From Liolophura sinensis (lineage: Eukaryota; Mollusca; Polyplacophora; Chitonida; Chitonidae): a stretch of 64,000 nt of DNA. The position numbers and the translations under genes are program-made. The notes under the pieces were generated by a model that saw only the letters and a list, made by a program, of their open reading frames with translations, was not told the origin of the DNA and did no database searches. How positions within the stretch are numbered: position 1 is the first letter of the stretch; every line of letters begins with the position of its first letter. Positions 1 through 10,984 of this stretch are shown one piece after another. The stretch is taken from NCBI RefSeq assembly GCF_032854445.1, contig NC_088296.1:62001-126000 (forward strand). Reading direction: 5' to 3'.

Positions 1-1796
1 TGGTATTTCGTGACAACATCGACACAGTTAAACAGTATAAACCTACGCATAATCCAGTCGGCAATGTTAGAGGTTTATTCACAAGCTGAGGTTAGAGTCT
101 GTACAAAGAAACAAAAGAAGCCAGCTATTGCTTTGAACATCTTTACAGCAAAATTGTATAAAATAAGAAATACTTAATTCTGAGAAATGCTTGTGAATTT
201 TGCAGGGGAGCCAAATCTCTGAATATGTTTGTACACATTTTCACTCTTTGACATCTCAACAATGGTTTGTGCAACTTTATATGAATGCCACATTTCAATA
301 AACAGTCAGTTTCCCCAAAAATTACTCCAGTAGATGGGTTCTCATCATTTATATTTGTTATCACGTTTAGTTCCAAGCAGAACACATTGGAAGTATAGTT
401 GAGAAATGTCGAATGGATTTTTGTGAAACCAGTATAATGCGGCATTATCCCAATGGGGTCTCCTGAGAGAAAAGAATAAGAACACAGCACTCTAAACCAG
501 CTGACCTAGAGCTCTGCCGTTTCTACCCGATGAATATAATAGTCCCAGATCTCTTCGGTATGTGTTAGAGCACATAGGAGAGTAGATGTTAGCCCTTGGT
601 TGCGGCCCTTAATCAAAGAGACCGGAATCACAGTGGCTGAGAACAGGTTGGTCCTGCATGAGTCTTAAACCCGACACACCACTTCGGATCTTACTTAGAT
701 AAGCACATGGTCTTAAGCGGGCATTAAATTGCGCAGATGACCACAGCGTCGTTGATCGCTATCGGTCACTAAGTTCCCACCTGCCGTGGGAAGAAGGGGG
801 CCACATGTTCCTTGTCGCAGTAAGGGTTTGAAACCCGTCCTAGCCATTGAATGACAAACCCCTCTAAGCACTAGATCCCAGCCCTTTGCCACATTTACCA
901 ACATAAGGCCAAAGACAAAATTAATCAAAATGATGTTCAACCTTGTGACCTGTTACTTATTGAAAAACTAAGTGCTGAGTCTGACATTACAGTACTTATC
1001 CATGTGATTGATGTTATTATTTGATGACACTGCGATTATTCTCAGTTTAACAATAGAGCATACAGATTTGTCAGAGTGTAACAAATCCTAGTCATTTGTT
1101 CAAACTATAAACTTCACTCATTGGTTACACAGATTGTAAAATGTTGAAGTTTTTGATTTGTTCCATTTCATCTTCACAAAGTTCCTTTGGGCAACCTGTT
1201 GAGCTCAGGAAAACTCCTCGGAGCTCATGTGACAACTGGATGACAAATTGAAACCAATATCAGGTGCAAGATCTCCCACTCTAAATCCTTTGTGTGCCAG
1301 AAAGACATCACCGCCTTCTAAGTGTGGTAAAAATAAGCCACTGGCTTTCTGTACAATATGCCTATCTGAAGCACGGCCTCCTCAAAACCTAGACACAAAT
1401 GTAACCAGTCCGCTTGGTGAAACACCTATTAAGACCTTATAAGTGTTGTGGTGTTTGTATTGGCTCCATGTGACATACTGTGCTTCCAGGTTTCCCGGCA
1501 TTTCACAAAAGAATTCTGTTACATCAATAACAATTCGAACTTGTGGTCTTTGCACAAAACACTCTGGCAAAGTAAATCCATGAGTCATAAAAAATAATGC
1601 GAAAGTTGCAAATTTAGGGAAACCTGTGTAATATCTGGGTTTTTTTTCTTTGTTGTCTTAAATTACTTCTGGTTTGAACAGGGTAAGAGAGGTTTGAGAG
1701 TCTCTGTGTATTTAACTGACTGTACCGTGCCTGCCTATTCGTCAACACTTGTGGCCGGTACATGCACTGAACGGGTTATGATGCTGTCAGTCTTTA

Positions 1797-1945
1797 CTTG
1801 TTTTGGCTGTGTAACGTCATTTACACTGTGTTTTTTTTCTGTGTAACATCATTTACACTGTGTTTTGGCTATGTAACGTCATTTACACTGTGTTTTGGCT
1901 GTGTTACGTCATTTACACTGTGTTTTGGCTGTGTAACTCAGTACA
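1797..1945 (+). repeat. 30-bp repeat cluster with CRE-like half sites
   Basis: Four to five units of a 30-bp repeat, each containing taacgtcattta; also at 3237-3385 and 41379-41530. ACGTCA is the half site of CREB/ATF elements. Regulatory activity is only a possibility. The 30-bp length explains the repetitive open frame here. Confidence 0.6.
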
Positions 1946-3236
1946 CTTTGTTTCTGTACACTCGAAATTATGACATTTTACATTAAAGAAAAGAATAAAA
2001 GTACTTAAAAACGTACAGCATAGCGAGTGAAAAAAGGAAGAGCAACAACGACAGTATGATAGCTCGGAAGTGTAACCGGTGAACTACGGCCTCTTGTCAA
2101 TTTACCTCAGTCAAGGTTTTGTTCTAACTGTTCATGTAAATGCCTAAATAGCAGCAATTTACAAGCAAATGTAATGGTCGAAAAGACATAGATAATTTCT
2201 GTGGGGCTCCGAGATGAATTTTGGTAGGAACTGATGATGCTGTAGACACATTGTTTGCAAATTACAAGTCACACAGCCTTGAGGTGTGGTGGATGCATTG
2301 GAACGGGCGATTTTGATCCTCTGTAACCAAGTCTGTCGCCGTTTCTTTTTTTTTTTCATTAGTATCTCCGGGTAAGATGCAGTGCAGCTTGACAACAGTT
2401 TCGCTATCCAGTATTTTGCCACTATAATTAGAGCACAGGAGGCAATACCTTTTCCCACCACTTACAAATGAGAACTCTGAAAATTAATCATAAAATCACT
2501 AATTGCCAAAGACTGCAGGTGTACATAGAAGCCTGCCCTGTGATTTAGTTCAAATACGCCCAACTGACATTTCTATACACAAAAGAGAAGAAAAAATGTA
2601 CATATAAAAGTGTTCTACTCTGAATTACAGCACTACCCTTCAGATCTTGAACAACAAATCAGCCTCGATCTCGTCTGCAGCATTACTTTACCATCGACAA
2701 TTTTTACATTCACAACATTTATGGTTATCGCTATATGTATATACCAAATCCTGCCCACAGGATGCAGAGACAAATTCATGTAACAGGGACAATTTAAACA
2801 CACCCCAAAAGCTTGAATAGGAGATATGTAACGTTAAGTAGACTGTAAAAGTAGGTCAGCAGTCATTAGAGAGCCGCCCAGTGATCACGGATAATTGAGG
2901 GTATGAGAGGTTGGCCAATCGGGACGGCTGTATACGTACATGTAGGCCTTATAGATTAGTTAGAGCTGTCAGTGTGAAAAGTGTGGAGATACAAGTAGCC
3001 TTTCAGCTTATGGCTACACCTACATAAGGGTCTTAAAATTGTAAAATATACAGCGTTACGGGGACGTAACCTATATACCGTATAGTAAGGCTGAAGATAA
3101 TGGGTGCAAATCCGTACATACTTTTAAGATTCGATTTACTTTTAGTACCATTTATGTATAAACAATCCTTAGTTTTGACGTATGGGCAGCTCATAGTTTT
3201 TCTATCATATAATCGACATAATTAAACAGTATAAAC
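1797..3236. repeat. 1.44-kb tandem duplication, first unit
   Basis: Starts with a cluster of 30-bp repeats (ttttggctgtgtaacgtcat core) and ends at cagtataaac. It lacks about 39 bp near 2572 that the second unit has at about 4022-4060 and the right copy also has, so the loss is specific to this unit. Confidence 0.9.
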
Positions 3237-4721
3237 TTGTTTTGGCTGTGTAACGTCATTTACACTGTGTTTTTTTTCTGTGTAACATCATTTACACTGT
3301 GTTTTGGCTATGTAACGTCATTTACACTGTGCTTTGGCTGTGTTACGTCATTTACACTGTGTTTTGGCTGTGTAACTCAGTACACTTTGTTTCTGTACAC
3401 TCGAAATTATGACATTTTACATTAAAGAAAAGAATTAAAGTACTTAAAAACGTACAGCATAGCGAGTAAAAAAAGGAAGAGCAGCAACGACAGTATGATA
3501 GCTCGGAAGTGTAACCGGTGAACTACGGCCTCTTGTCAATTTACCTCAGTCAAGGTTTTGTTCTAACTGCTCATGTAAATGCCTAAATAGTAGCAATTTA
3601 CAAGCAAATCTAATGGTCGAAAAGACATAGATAATTTCTGTGGGGCTCCCAGATGAATTTTGGTAGGGACCGATGATGTTGTAGACACATTGTTTGGAAG
3701 TTACAAATCACACAGCCTTGAGGTTAATGTGATGCATTGGACTGGGCGATTTTGATCCTCTGTAACCAAGTCTGTCGCCGTTTCTTTTTTTCTTTTTTTT
3801 TTCACAAGTATCTCCGGGTAAGATGCAGTGCAGCTTGACAACAGTTTCGCTATCCAGTATTTTGCCACTATAATTAGAGCACAGGAGGCAATACCTTTTC
3901 CCACCACTTACAAATGAGAACTCTGAAAATTAATCATAAAATCACTAATTGCCAAAGACTGCAGGTGTACATCGAAGCCTGCCCTGTGATTTAGTTCAAA
4001 TACGCCCAATTGACATTTCTATATCAAAAGTGGTGACAAATTCATCAGAAACTTCAAGATACACAAAAGAGAAGAAAAAATGTACATATAAAAGTGTTCT
4101 ACTTTGAATTACAGCACTACCCTTCAGATCTTGAACAACAAATCAGCCTCGATCTCGTCTGCAGCATTACTTTACCATCGACAATTTTTACTTTCACAAC
4201 ATTTATGGTTATTGCTATACGTATATACCAAATCCTGCCCAAAGGATGCAGAGACAAATGCTTGTAACAGGGACAATTTAAACACACCCCAAAAGCTTGA
4301 ATAGGAGATATGTAACGTTAAGCAGACTGTAAAAGTAGGTCAGCAGACATTAGAGAGTCGCCCAGTGATCACGGATAATTGAGGGTATGAGAGGTTAGCC
4401 AATCGGGACGGCTGTATACGTACATGTAGGCCTTATAGATTAGTTAGAGCGTTCAGTGTGAAAAGTGTGGAGATACAAGTAGCCTTTCAGCTCATGGCTA
4501 CACCTACATAAGGGTCTTAAAATTGTAAAATATACAGCGTTACGGGGACGTAACCTATATACCGTATAGTAAGGCTGAAGATAACGTGTGCAAATCCGTA
4601 CATAATTTTAAGATTCGATTTACTTTTAGTACCATTTATGTATAAACAATCCTTAGTTTTGACGTATGGGCAGCTCATAGTTTTTCTATCATATAATCGA
4701 CATAATTAAACAGTATAAACC
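3237..4721. repeat. 1.44-kb tandem duplication, second unit
   Basis: Repeats 1797-3236 with few substitutions and ends at the same cagtataaac. The corresponding part of the right-hand block (about 41380-42867) is single copy, so this duplication followed or escaped the larger one. Confidence 0.9.
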
Positions 4722-4784
4722 TCAATCAAATCCTTGGTTTTCCGTCGGAACGAAATATCCTGCCGGCGTATCGACAGTGTTAGA

Positions 4785-4941
4785 TTTTTTTTTTTTTTTT
4801 TTTTCATTGGTGTTTTACGCCGTACTCAAGAATATTTCACTTATACGACGGCGGCCAGCATTATGGTGGGTGGAAACCGGGCAGAGCCCAGGGGAAACCC
4901 ACGACCATCCGCATGTTGCTGGCAGACCTTCCCACTTACGG
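4785..4941 (-). mobile_element. SINE, 5'-truncated, with perfect 12-bp target duplication
   Basis: Minus-oriented 3' half of the tRNA-type SINE with a long A tail (T run on this strand). Flanked by GACAGTGTTAGA at 4773-4784 and 4942-4953. The same site is uninterrupted at about 42917 in the duplicated block, so the unoccupied state is present in this window. Confidence 0.92.
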
Positions 4942-5173
4942 GACAGTGTTAGAGGTTCACCCACAGCCTGAGGGTAGAGTCTATGTAAGGACACGCCCTT
5001 AGTGGTCTGTCTACCTTGAGTCGATGTGAGGACAACCAGACCAACTAAACAGTGTATGACAGTCGGTACCACCTTCAAGTAAAGAGAACTCCGAAAACGG
5101 ACAAAAACAAAATACCTAGCTGAATAAATATTTCCACCCCAAATATATATATACCCCGTTTTAAAAGACTTAC

Positions 5174-5300
5174 CTGTCGACGCAAATACCACCGTGCTTT
5201 ACAATTTAATACAAATGAACTGATTGATATGGTAGATACTTAGTTCTCAGAACTGTACGTTATCCATGCAGGGGAGGTAACTCCCTCATGGTTTTTGTAC
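5174..5300 (-). promoter_or_regulatory. Candidate non-coding first exon, third copy
   Basis: Ends tttgcgtcgacag before donor gtaagtcttt. By array order it would serve a TRIM unit lying left of the window. Confidence 0.3.
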
Positions 5301-8273
5301 ACATTTGTACTATGTGACATCCCAACAATGATTTGCACAGCTCGCCTTTAACTTCACATCCAAAATTTCAAACAAATCAGTTTCCTACAAAATGACCTCA
5401 AGAGACAGGTTCATATCATATGTAAGCGTTATCACAAACAGAAAATATAACTGACAACCGTTGGGTGGATTTTCTGAAACCAGTATAATGAGATTACATC
5501 TACAACAGTTGCCAACTGAATTCAAGCGGCATTACTCCCATGGAGTCTCCGGGGTGAAATTCGGCCTCTGGGCAACATTGTCGTCAAAAAGGCAACTAAC
5601 CTAAAGCTCTCCCGTATGGACCCTGTAATTATAATAGACCCATATCGTGGAGTACCTGCTCCCTGGGTTGCGACCCTTAATGGAAGAGAACGGGATCCCA
5701 GTGTCTGAGGGCAGGCTGGATTTGCCAGATTTTCAATCCCAACATTGAACATGGCTCTTACAGAGATAGAGACAGGAGGTCAGATTGGCCCAGTTCGACC
5801 AACCCGCTGGAGCAGATATGCCCCGAACTGAAATCTCAAGGGGTTGTAAATGTCAATTGATTAACAAAGCAAAAAACTGACAGTAACAGCAAACACAGTA
5901 AGTAAATATTAACATTGAATAAACCTTGTGTTTCTCACTTGATCTCAGTTTGCCAGCACAGTGTTCAAGTACATTTTGTCTGGTCCAAACATGTGCCACC
6001 ATTTTGGTTTATTTTGATTGTTTTCCTTACCATATCAAAAACCATTAAGCGGCTTGTGTTTTCAACTTATTCCAGCCACGATGTTCCCATATGCAGATAA
6101 GAGAAATAAGGGTTTGAAAGTACTAAAGCAAACAAATGTTTCAATTGTGGCCTCTTCTGCGGTCTGCTCTCTATTTATATAAGTGATTCATGTCATTTCC
6201 GTATAAACTCAAAACAATGTTACTTTGCAGGTAGCACGTAGCCCCATCTGTTCCTCAGGTACTCTCCTGAAAACCTAATTTGCCAATGTGGTACGAGATT
6301 ATCCACATCAAAAATTCCACAAAAAGGATCTAATCAGCATAGTAGTAAACCTAGTGGCCCTTCAGACCAGCTAAGGCCACCAGATCCGGTGTGAATTGTC
6401 CCCTTAACTGCTCGTACGGTTTCTTTGTAAACAGCGTTTGACAAGCTGGGTCGGAATGGCAAACTGTTGAGTATGGGGGAGAGAGTAATGATTACAAAAC
6501 ATCATTTCATACACCAAGTAAATCAAAGCTGGCAGGTATGGACTCTGGATAAAAATCGAAGTACCGCCAATCAAATAGCGCATGCAGACCCTCACATGGT
6601 CTCTGTCTTGTCCATAAAGATTCAGGAAAATGCCAAATGCTCTCTTAAAAGGTACTTGCTATATTTAACACCGCAAAGATCAGGAGGTTTGACTGTACAA
6701 GAGTTACCTGTATCTGACCAGTTTTATTACGTGTTAATGTTTTAACACTTTTTATAGGTATTAACATTCCCTCTCCTTTGAAACTGCTAACTTTTGTAAA
6801 ACTCTGTTCTAACAGTTGGTTCAAGGTTTTGATTAGCCAACTTTGTTATTGGAGTTGTGATGTGAACACTCCCACAAGCGGTAACACATGAACACTTCAT
6901 AAAGTGGTCAAACACACTCTTATGTGCTGGGACATTTACAATGTTAAATGTAAGACTATAGTGTTTAGAGTGTGAACGTCCTTCCACCACCGTGGGCCGC
7001 CTTACCAGCTACATGTCTCCTCGATTCCAGGCACAGGATTTCATAAAGGTTCATTACATACAGTAAGTCAACTGACCATGAGATGAGAGTGGGCATAGCT
7101 TATAAACAAAAGGCTCTAAGTCGACATTATCACTCTTTATAGTTAAACGAAAAGATAAATATGCAAAAAAAAAAAAAAAAAAATATATGGCAGAAAATGC
7201 GCCCGGGATATTTGTAGGATTAGAGCTTCCAGGGCCAAATCGGTCCCTGGACACTCACCAGGTGTTGTACCGGATAATTGTGCTATAGCCAGCAGAGGAA
7301 ATTATTTTGTTCATCACGCATTACACAAAATATGTTTCAGACAAATCTGTCTATAACGTGTAAACCTCCTGGGGAACACCTTGCGCCCTTTCATCACTGA
7401 AAACTGTTGACTGCTTTTTTTGTATGATTCTTTTCTAATTTTATACATCACTTACTTTCTTAGTTCTTTGTTTGTGTTAAGCATAGTGATGTGAACTGGA
7501 TTTGTTATTATTGACTTGGAACATCCATATTGGCTATGACTGGTATACGATTTTGTTTCTATGTTTCCACGCATGGATACAATCAGCAAACTTTATGAAT
7601 TTTTATAAATAAACAAATAAAAGTGATTCCGCTGTGTCTTCTGCTGGTTTCATATTTTAAATTTATTTCCAAGAAATCACATAAAAAGAGCCCCCAGTTG
7701 TGCGAAATACGCCGGGCTTGTTAACATGCAGGAGTTCTGCTAATGTAGATTCCCATCACAGATGCTAAGAGGTTTCGTCATCCTTGAATTTTTCATCATC
7801 TCGCGAGCTTACTTTAGCCAGAACTGCCGGGGCCAAGGGGGATCAGGAACCCTCGAATGTTGCACCAGGACAGACCACCCCTACAGGGATGTTGTAGCGA
7901 TGTCCATGAGCATAAACTCAGAAATGTCATACATTATGGACAAATAAGATTTTGATTTAAAAGCAGTTTTATTAACAGCCAATGAGAAAAGCCAATCCGA
8001 ACAGCTATGATACTTGGGCAGCGTTGGCGGTGATGGGGGACTGGCCGTATATAACGATCATGTCAAGCGTGTGTGCTATAGCACGATCTAACCAGGACGA
8101 CACAAGCAACGCTTTGGGTGATGATGTTCAACGGTTGGTGACTCAGGGCATGCGCCTGTAAAACTCACATCACATTGAGCCAAAAACATTGGTACGTATA
8201 ATAAGGTCTATGAGCTTCAAACATATTTACCATATTCAACAATTAAGATTATAGTTTTATCTGACTGACGCCT

Positions 8274-8387
8274 TTAATCATGTCCTCTGCCTTCAGCGAT
8301 CATGACGGTCTTAGCGTTGGTGTTTCTGGACGTGATTTCCGGTATCACAGAAGCGACGGCACACGCAGACGACCGATCCCTTTTACC
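8274..8387 (-). other. Weak candidate terminal exon
   Basis: On the minus strand an acceptor-like tract (tttgtgtttcag) is followed by 37 open codons (GKRDRSSACAVASV to IAEGRGHD) and a stop. The exon would be phase 0. I found no partner exon and recognise no family, so this may be chance. Confidence 0.15.
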
Positions 8388-8567
8388 CTGAAACACAAAC
8401 CAAAACTAAGATATATTTCACAAGCAGACGATGTTATCTGAACAGTGTATATTACAGCGCCCCCAGTAAACCAACCCCGAAACTATCGCAATCTCCTGAG
8501 AGAGAATGACGTAATAAATGTTTGGTGTGACTATCTGGTTATTGTGATATCGTAGCTGTAAGACGCG

Positions 8568-8705
8568 ATGGAAAGCAAATTCCAGCAGGCTCCTTGGACC
8601 GAGGTTGTAAACAAAAACCGGTGCAGGGCAAAAGCAGCCATATCTTTGGCTGCTGGCAAAGGGTCAGTAGATAAGAACACATTATCAGTTTTGTTTCTTG
8701 ATTAA
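8568..8705 (+). other. 45-codon open frame of unknown origin
   Basis: Reads MESKFQQAPWTEVVNKN and on to VLFLD, then stop. The composition looks more protein-like than its surroundings, and a donor-like gtcagt occurs inside it. It could be a remnant of a retroelement first open frame or a first exon. I do not recognise it. Confidence 0.15.
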
Positions 8706-9144
8706 TAATAGTCATGTTTGTTCAAGTCATCGGTTAGCAGGAGATTCAAACTCTACACTGTATAGGGGATGACGTCATGACTGGTTGGCAAGGACACCAT
8801 GGATCTAATGTTTGTTATAATGTAGAAAGATCTCGTCTTAATTCACCGTCGGTAACGAGTGACAACTGTGGAGTTGCTCCCCGCTTTTCAATCCCTTACA
8901 CCGTCCCACAAGTTTCCAGTACTTATTTTAAAACCAGTTCATCATACTTAATGGGGAGAATCTTTATGTCCGTGTCAAGACGGTTCAAAGCTGTGAACTC
9001 ATTTGCTCTTTCCCTTAATACGTCACAAATATCGGTGACGTGTGATCATAAAACATATATGAAGTACACACGCAGAGCAGCGTCAGAAGAAACGGTAGCG
9101 CTCAACTGTCATTTGAACCTTCTGCGCAGCTCGTTCGCCGATTA

Positions 9145-9215
9145 AATGAATAAATGAATAATTATGGCTTAACGCCACATCGGCAATATCAAAGCCATAT
9201 CATGGCGAGAACAAG
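9145..9215 (-). mobile_element. LINE/SINE 3' tail fragment
   Basis: On the minus strand reads tctcgccatgat, then ttgccgatgtggcgttaagc, then an ATTCATTTATTCATT tail. This is the same 3' end as at 10985-11070, 27150-27256 and 61400-61500. Confidence 0.7.
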
Positions 9216-9914
9216 TTAAAAACAAGTCACATATCAAGTTTGAGTTTCGGACTTCTACGTCCAGTTTTGACCAACCTATTACTGCTATTTCAAGACTGGG
9301 TTTAATCTGTACTTGGAACTTGTTTTGTTTTTTGTTTTTTTAGAACGGTTCATCATGTGGAGTTAGAAGTCACTGTGATAAAGTGGCCAAAGGCGGTATT
9401 TTACCTTTCTGGGTTAAGTAAGTGATGCAAGTAACTGAGGTAAATTGGTCATAGGTCTTTTTCACCTTTCTGGGTTTAAACAACTGCAACAAGTACATAA
9501 GGTACAAACGCCTTATTTCACCGGCTATGTGTGACCATTTGTCAACTACCATATTGTTGAATGAAGGAAAGTTTAAGGATTCATATGAATTGTTGGATTT
9601 CAATTTGACTGTTGTTCAACACCACATTTAACTACCATCCACCTACACGACGGCAGTTAAGTTTGTAAAACGAGCAAGTGCGATATCTAGCCCTTTAAGA
9701 CACATCACATGAGAATTAGAAATGCCGATGAAAGTTGTGTCCAAAATGTCGATTGCAGGCAAAACTACTGTGATTTTACCCGGAACACTGTTGTATAGGA
9801 ACGGGAAGGTGTAATAGAATACAGTATGACCAAATGACTGTGTTAGTTTTAACTCGTATTAACCTATGTGCACAGATATAGCGGAAATTTGATCAAATCA
9901 AGTCCCAGGATTAC
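9216..9914. other. Intergenic, no gene seen
   Basis: Contains two related copies of a stretch around 'cacctttctgggtt' (9375-9500) and a segment (9500-9560) that recurs at 45375-45430. No coding signal. Confidence 0.5.
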
Positions 9915-9924
9915 ATTCAGATAT

Positions 9925-10127
9925 GGGGCCTCCGTGGATTAGTTGGTGAGCGCGCTAGAGCAGCGTAATGACCGAGTAGCCTCTCGCCAATGCGGTCGTT
10001 GTGAGTTTAAGTTCAGCTCATGCTGGCTTCCTCTCCGGCCGTAGGAGGGAAGGTCTGTGGGTTTCCCCCGGGCTCCACCCGGCTTCCTTCATAATGCTGG
10101 CCGCCGTCGTAAAAGTGAAATAAATAT
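9925..10127 (+). mobile_element. SINE with tRNA-derived head, 3' end lost
   Basis: Begins ggggcctccgtgg with an A-box-like ttagttggtgagcgcgctag and a B-box-like gtgagtttaagttc. It runs through the conserved body to gtcgtaaaagtgaaataaat. Flanks attcagatat (9915-9924) and attcagacat (10128-10137) form a probable target duplication with one mismatch. Confidence 0.88.
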
Positions 10128-10137
10128 ATTCAGACAT

Positions 10138-10984
10138 ACCCGATTTTTGCTGCCTGAGAGCGAATGCTTCTGAGGCACAGAACTATTGGATTAGGCTAGA
10201 AAGCTTCTGATCAATGTCCCGCACTACGCCGGAATTTGCACATCCGGGAACTCTCCGTCGTCATTTTCCGCCTCAAGCAGCAGAACGGTCCGTGCCTCGT
10301 TTTCAGAGAATCGATTGGCCAGAACGGTGAATATTAACGCTACCATTAAGCATATGTTTTATCGGCACGTGGTAATTTGCGACCACAGCCCTTCTTTGCG
10401 ACTACTTGTTACTAATACGACACTTACGACACTTTACATCAGAAAGTTTTTTTCATACCAGGGGAGACTAAGTTTGCAGCACGACTTGGAGAACTAAGAG
10501 GGATGTACTCAGTGGTTTTAGAATACTTTGGAAAATTCGCTGACTTAATTTACTTGTAAACCATATGTGTGACATTCATCTAGATATCAGAATTTAGTCC
10601 AGTACCTAGACCCTTGTTACCTCCCCTGTTCCAACAATATAATGTCCAGTATTGACTACCTGCATTCCACAACTTGCAACTAGAGATATTTTCTAGGCAG
10701 TGGCGCTATATTCAAAATTGAAGGCATCTAGGACAGCGCAATCGTTTGGGAATTCTCCTGTCAGAAGCAATACTGTGCTAAGACATCACATGTGCTCGTA
10801 TCGTTTTCGCTGTGGGGGAATCCCGTCTAGGTTTAACACGAGACGGATATGTAGGCCTACGTGGACATGGTTGGCAACACAACTGTGACAACCCCATGAA
10901 ATGTTATTGAAGATATTTTCCTTCTTCGGGTAGGAAATAATTCCCAAAATGAGAGATTGTCCGTGTCCCTTTGGCAAATTAATA
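10138..10984. other. Intergenic, no gene seen
   Basis: Includes one ttacctcccctg motif (about 10617) of the short palindromic family seen elsewhere in the window. No convincing coding signal on either strand. Confidence 0.45.

Larger units (their letters stand above)
1..5174. repeat. Segmental duplication block, left copy
   Basis: Matches 39541-43112 almost base for base. Position 1 already lies inside the match, so the block continues off the window. Against the other copy it lacks about 44 bp near 437, carries an internal 1.44-kb tandem duplication (1797-4721) and carries a SINE insertion (4785-4941). I see no gene in it. Small open frames at 713-940 and elsewhere occur in both copies without recognisable protein features. 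Confidence 0.9.
5175..9140. other. Intergenic, unassigned
   Basis: 5235-6000 is colinear with 43165-43990 (shared non-coding family). 6005-6085 resembles the LINE/SINE 3' tail. 7169-7183 is an A run. The remainder holds short open frames without recognisable features. A weak candidate exon (8274-8387) and a 45-codon frame (8568-8705) are listed separately. Confidence 0.5.

Noticed and set aside
713-940. tRNA-like B box near gggtttcaaaccc as a tRNA gene or tRNA SINE
   Set aside because: No matching A box at proper distance and no foldable cloverleaf by eye; present twice only because of block duplication.
8777-9145. 122-codon plus open frame
   Set aside because: No recognisable domain, no splice partners and no counterpart in the duplicated blocks; could be chance.
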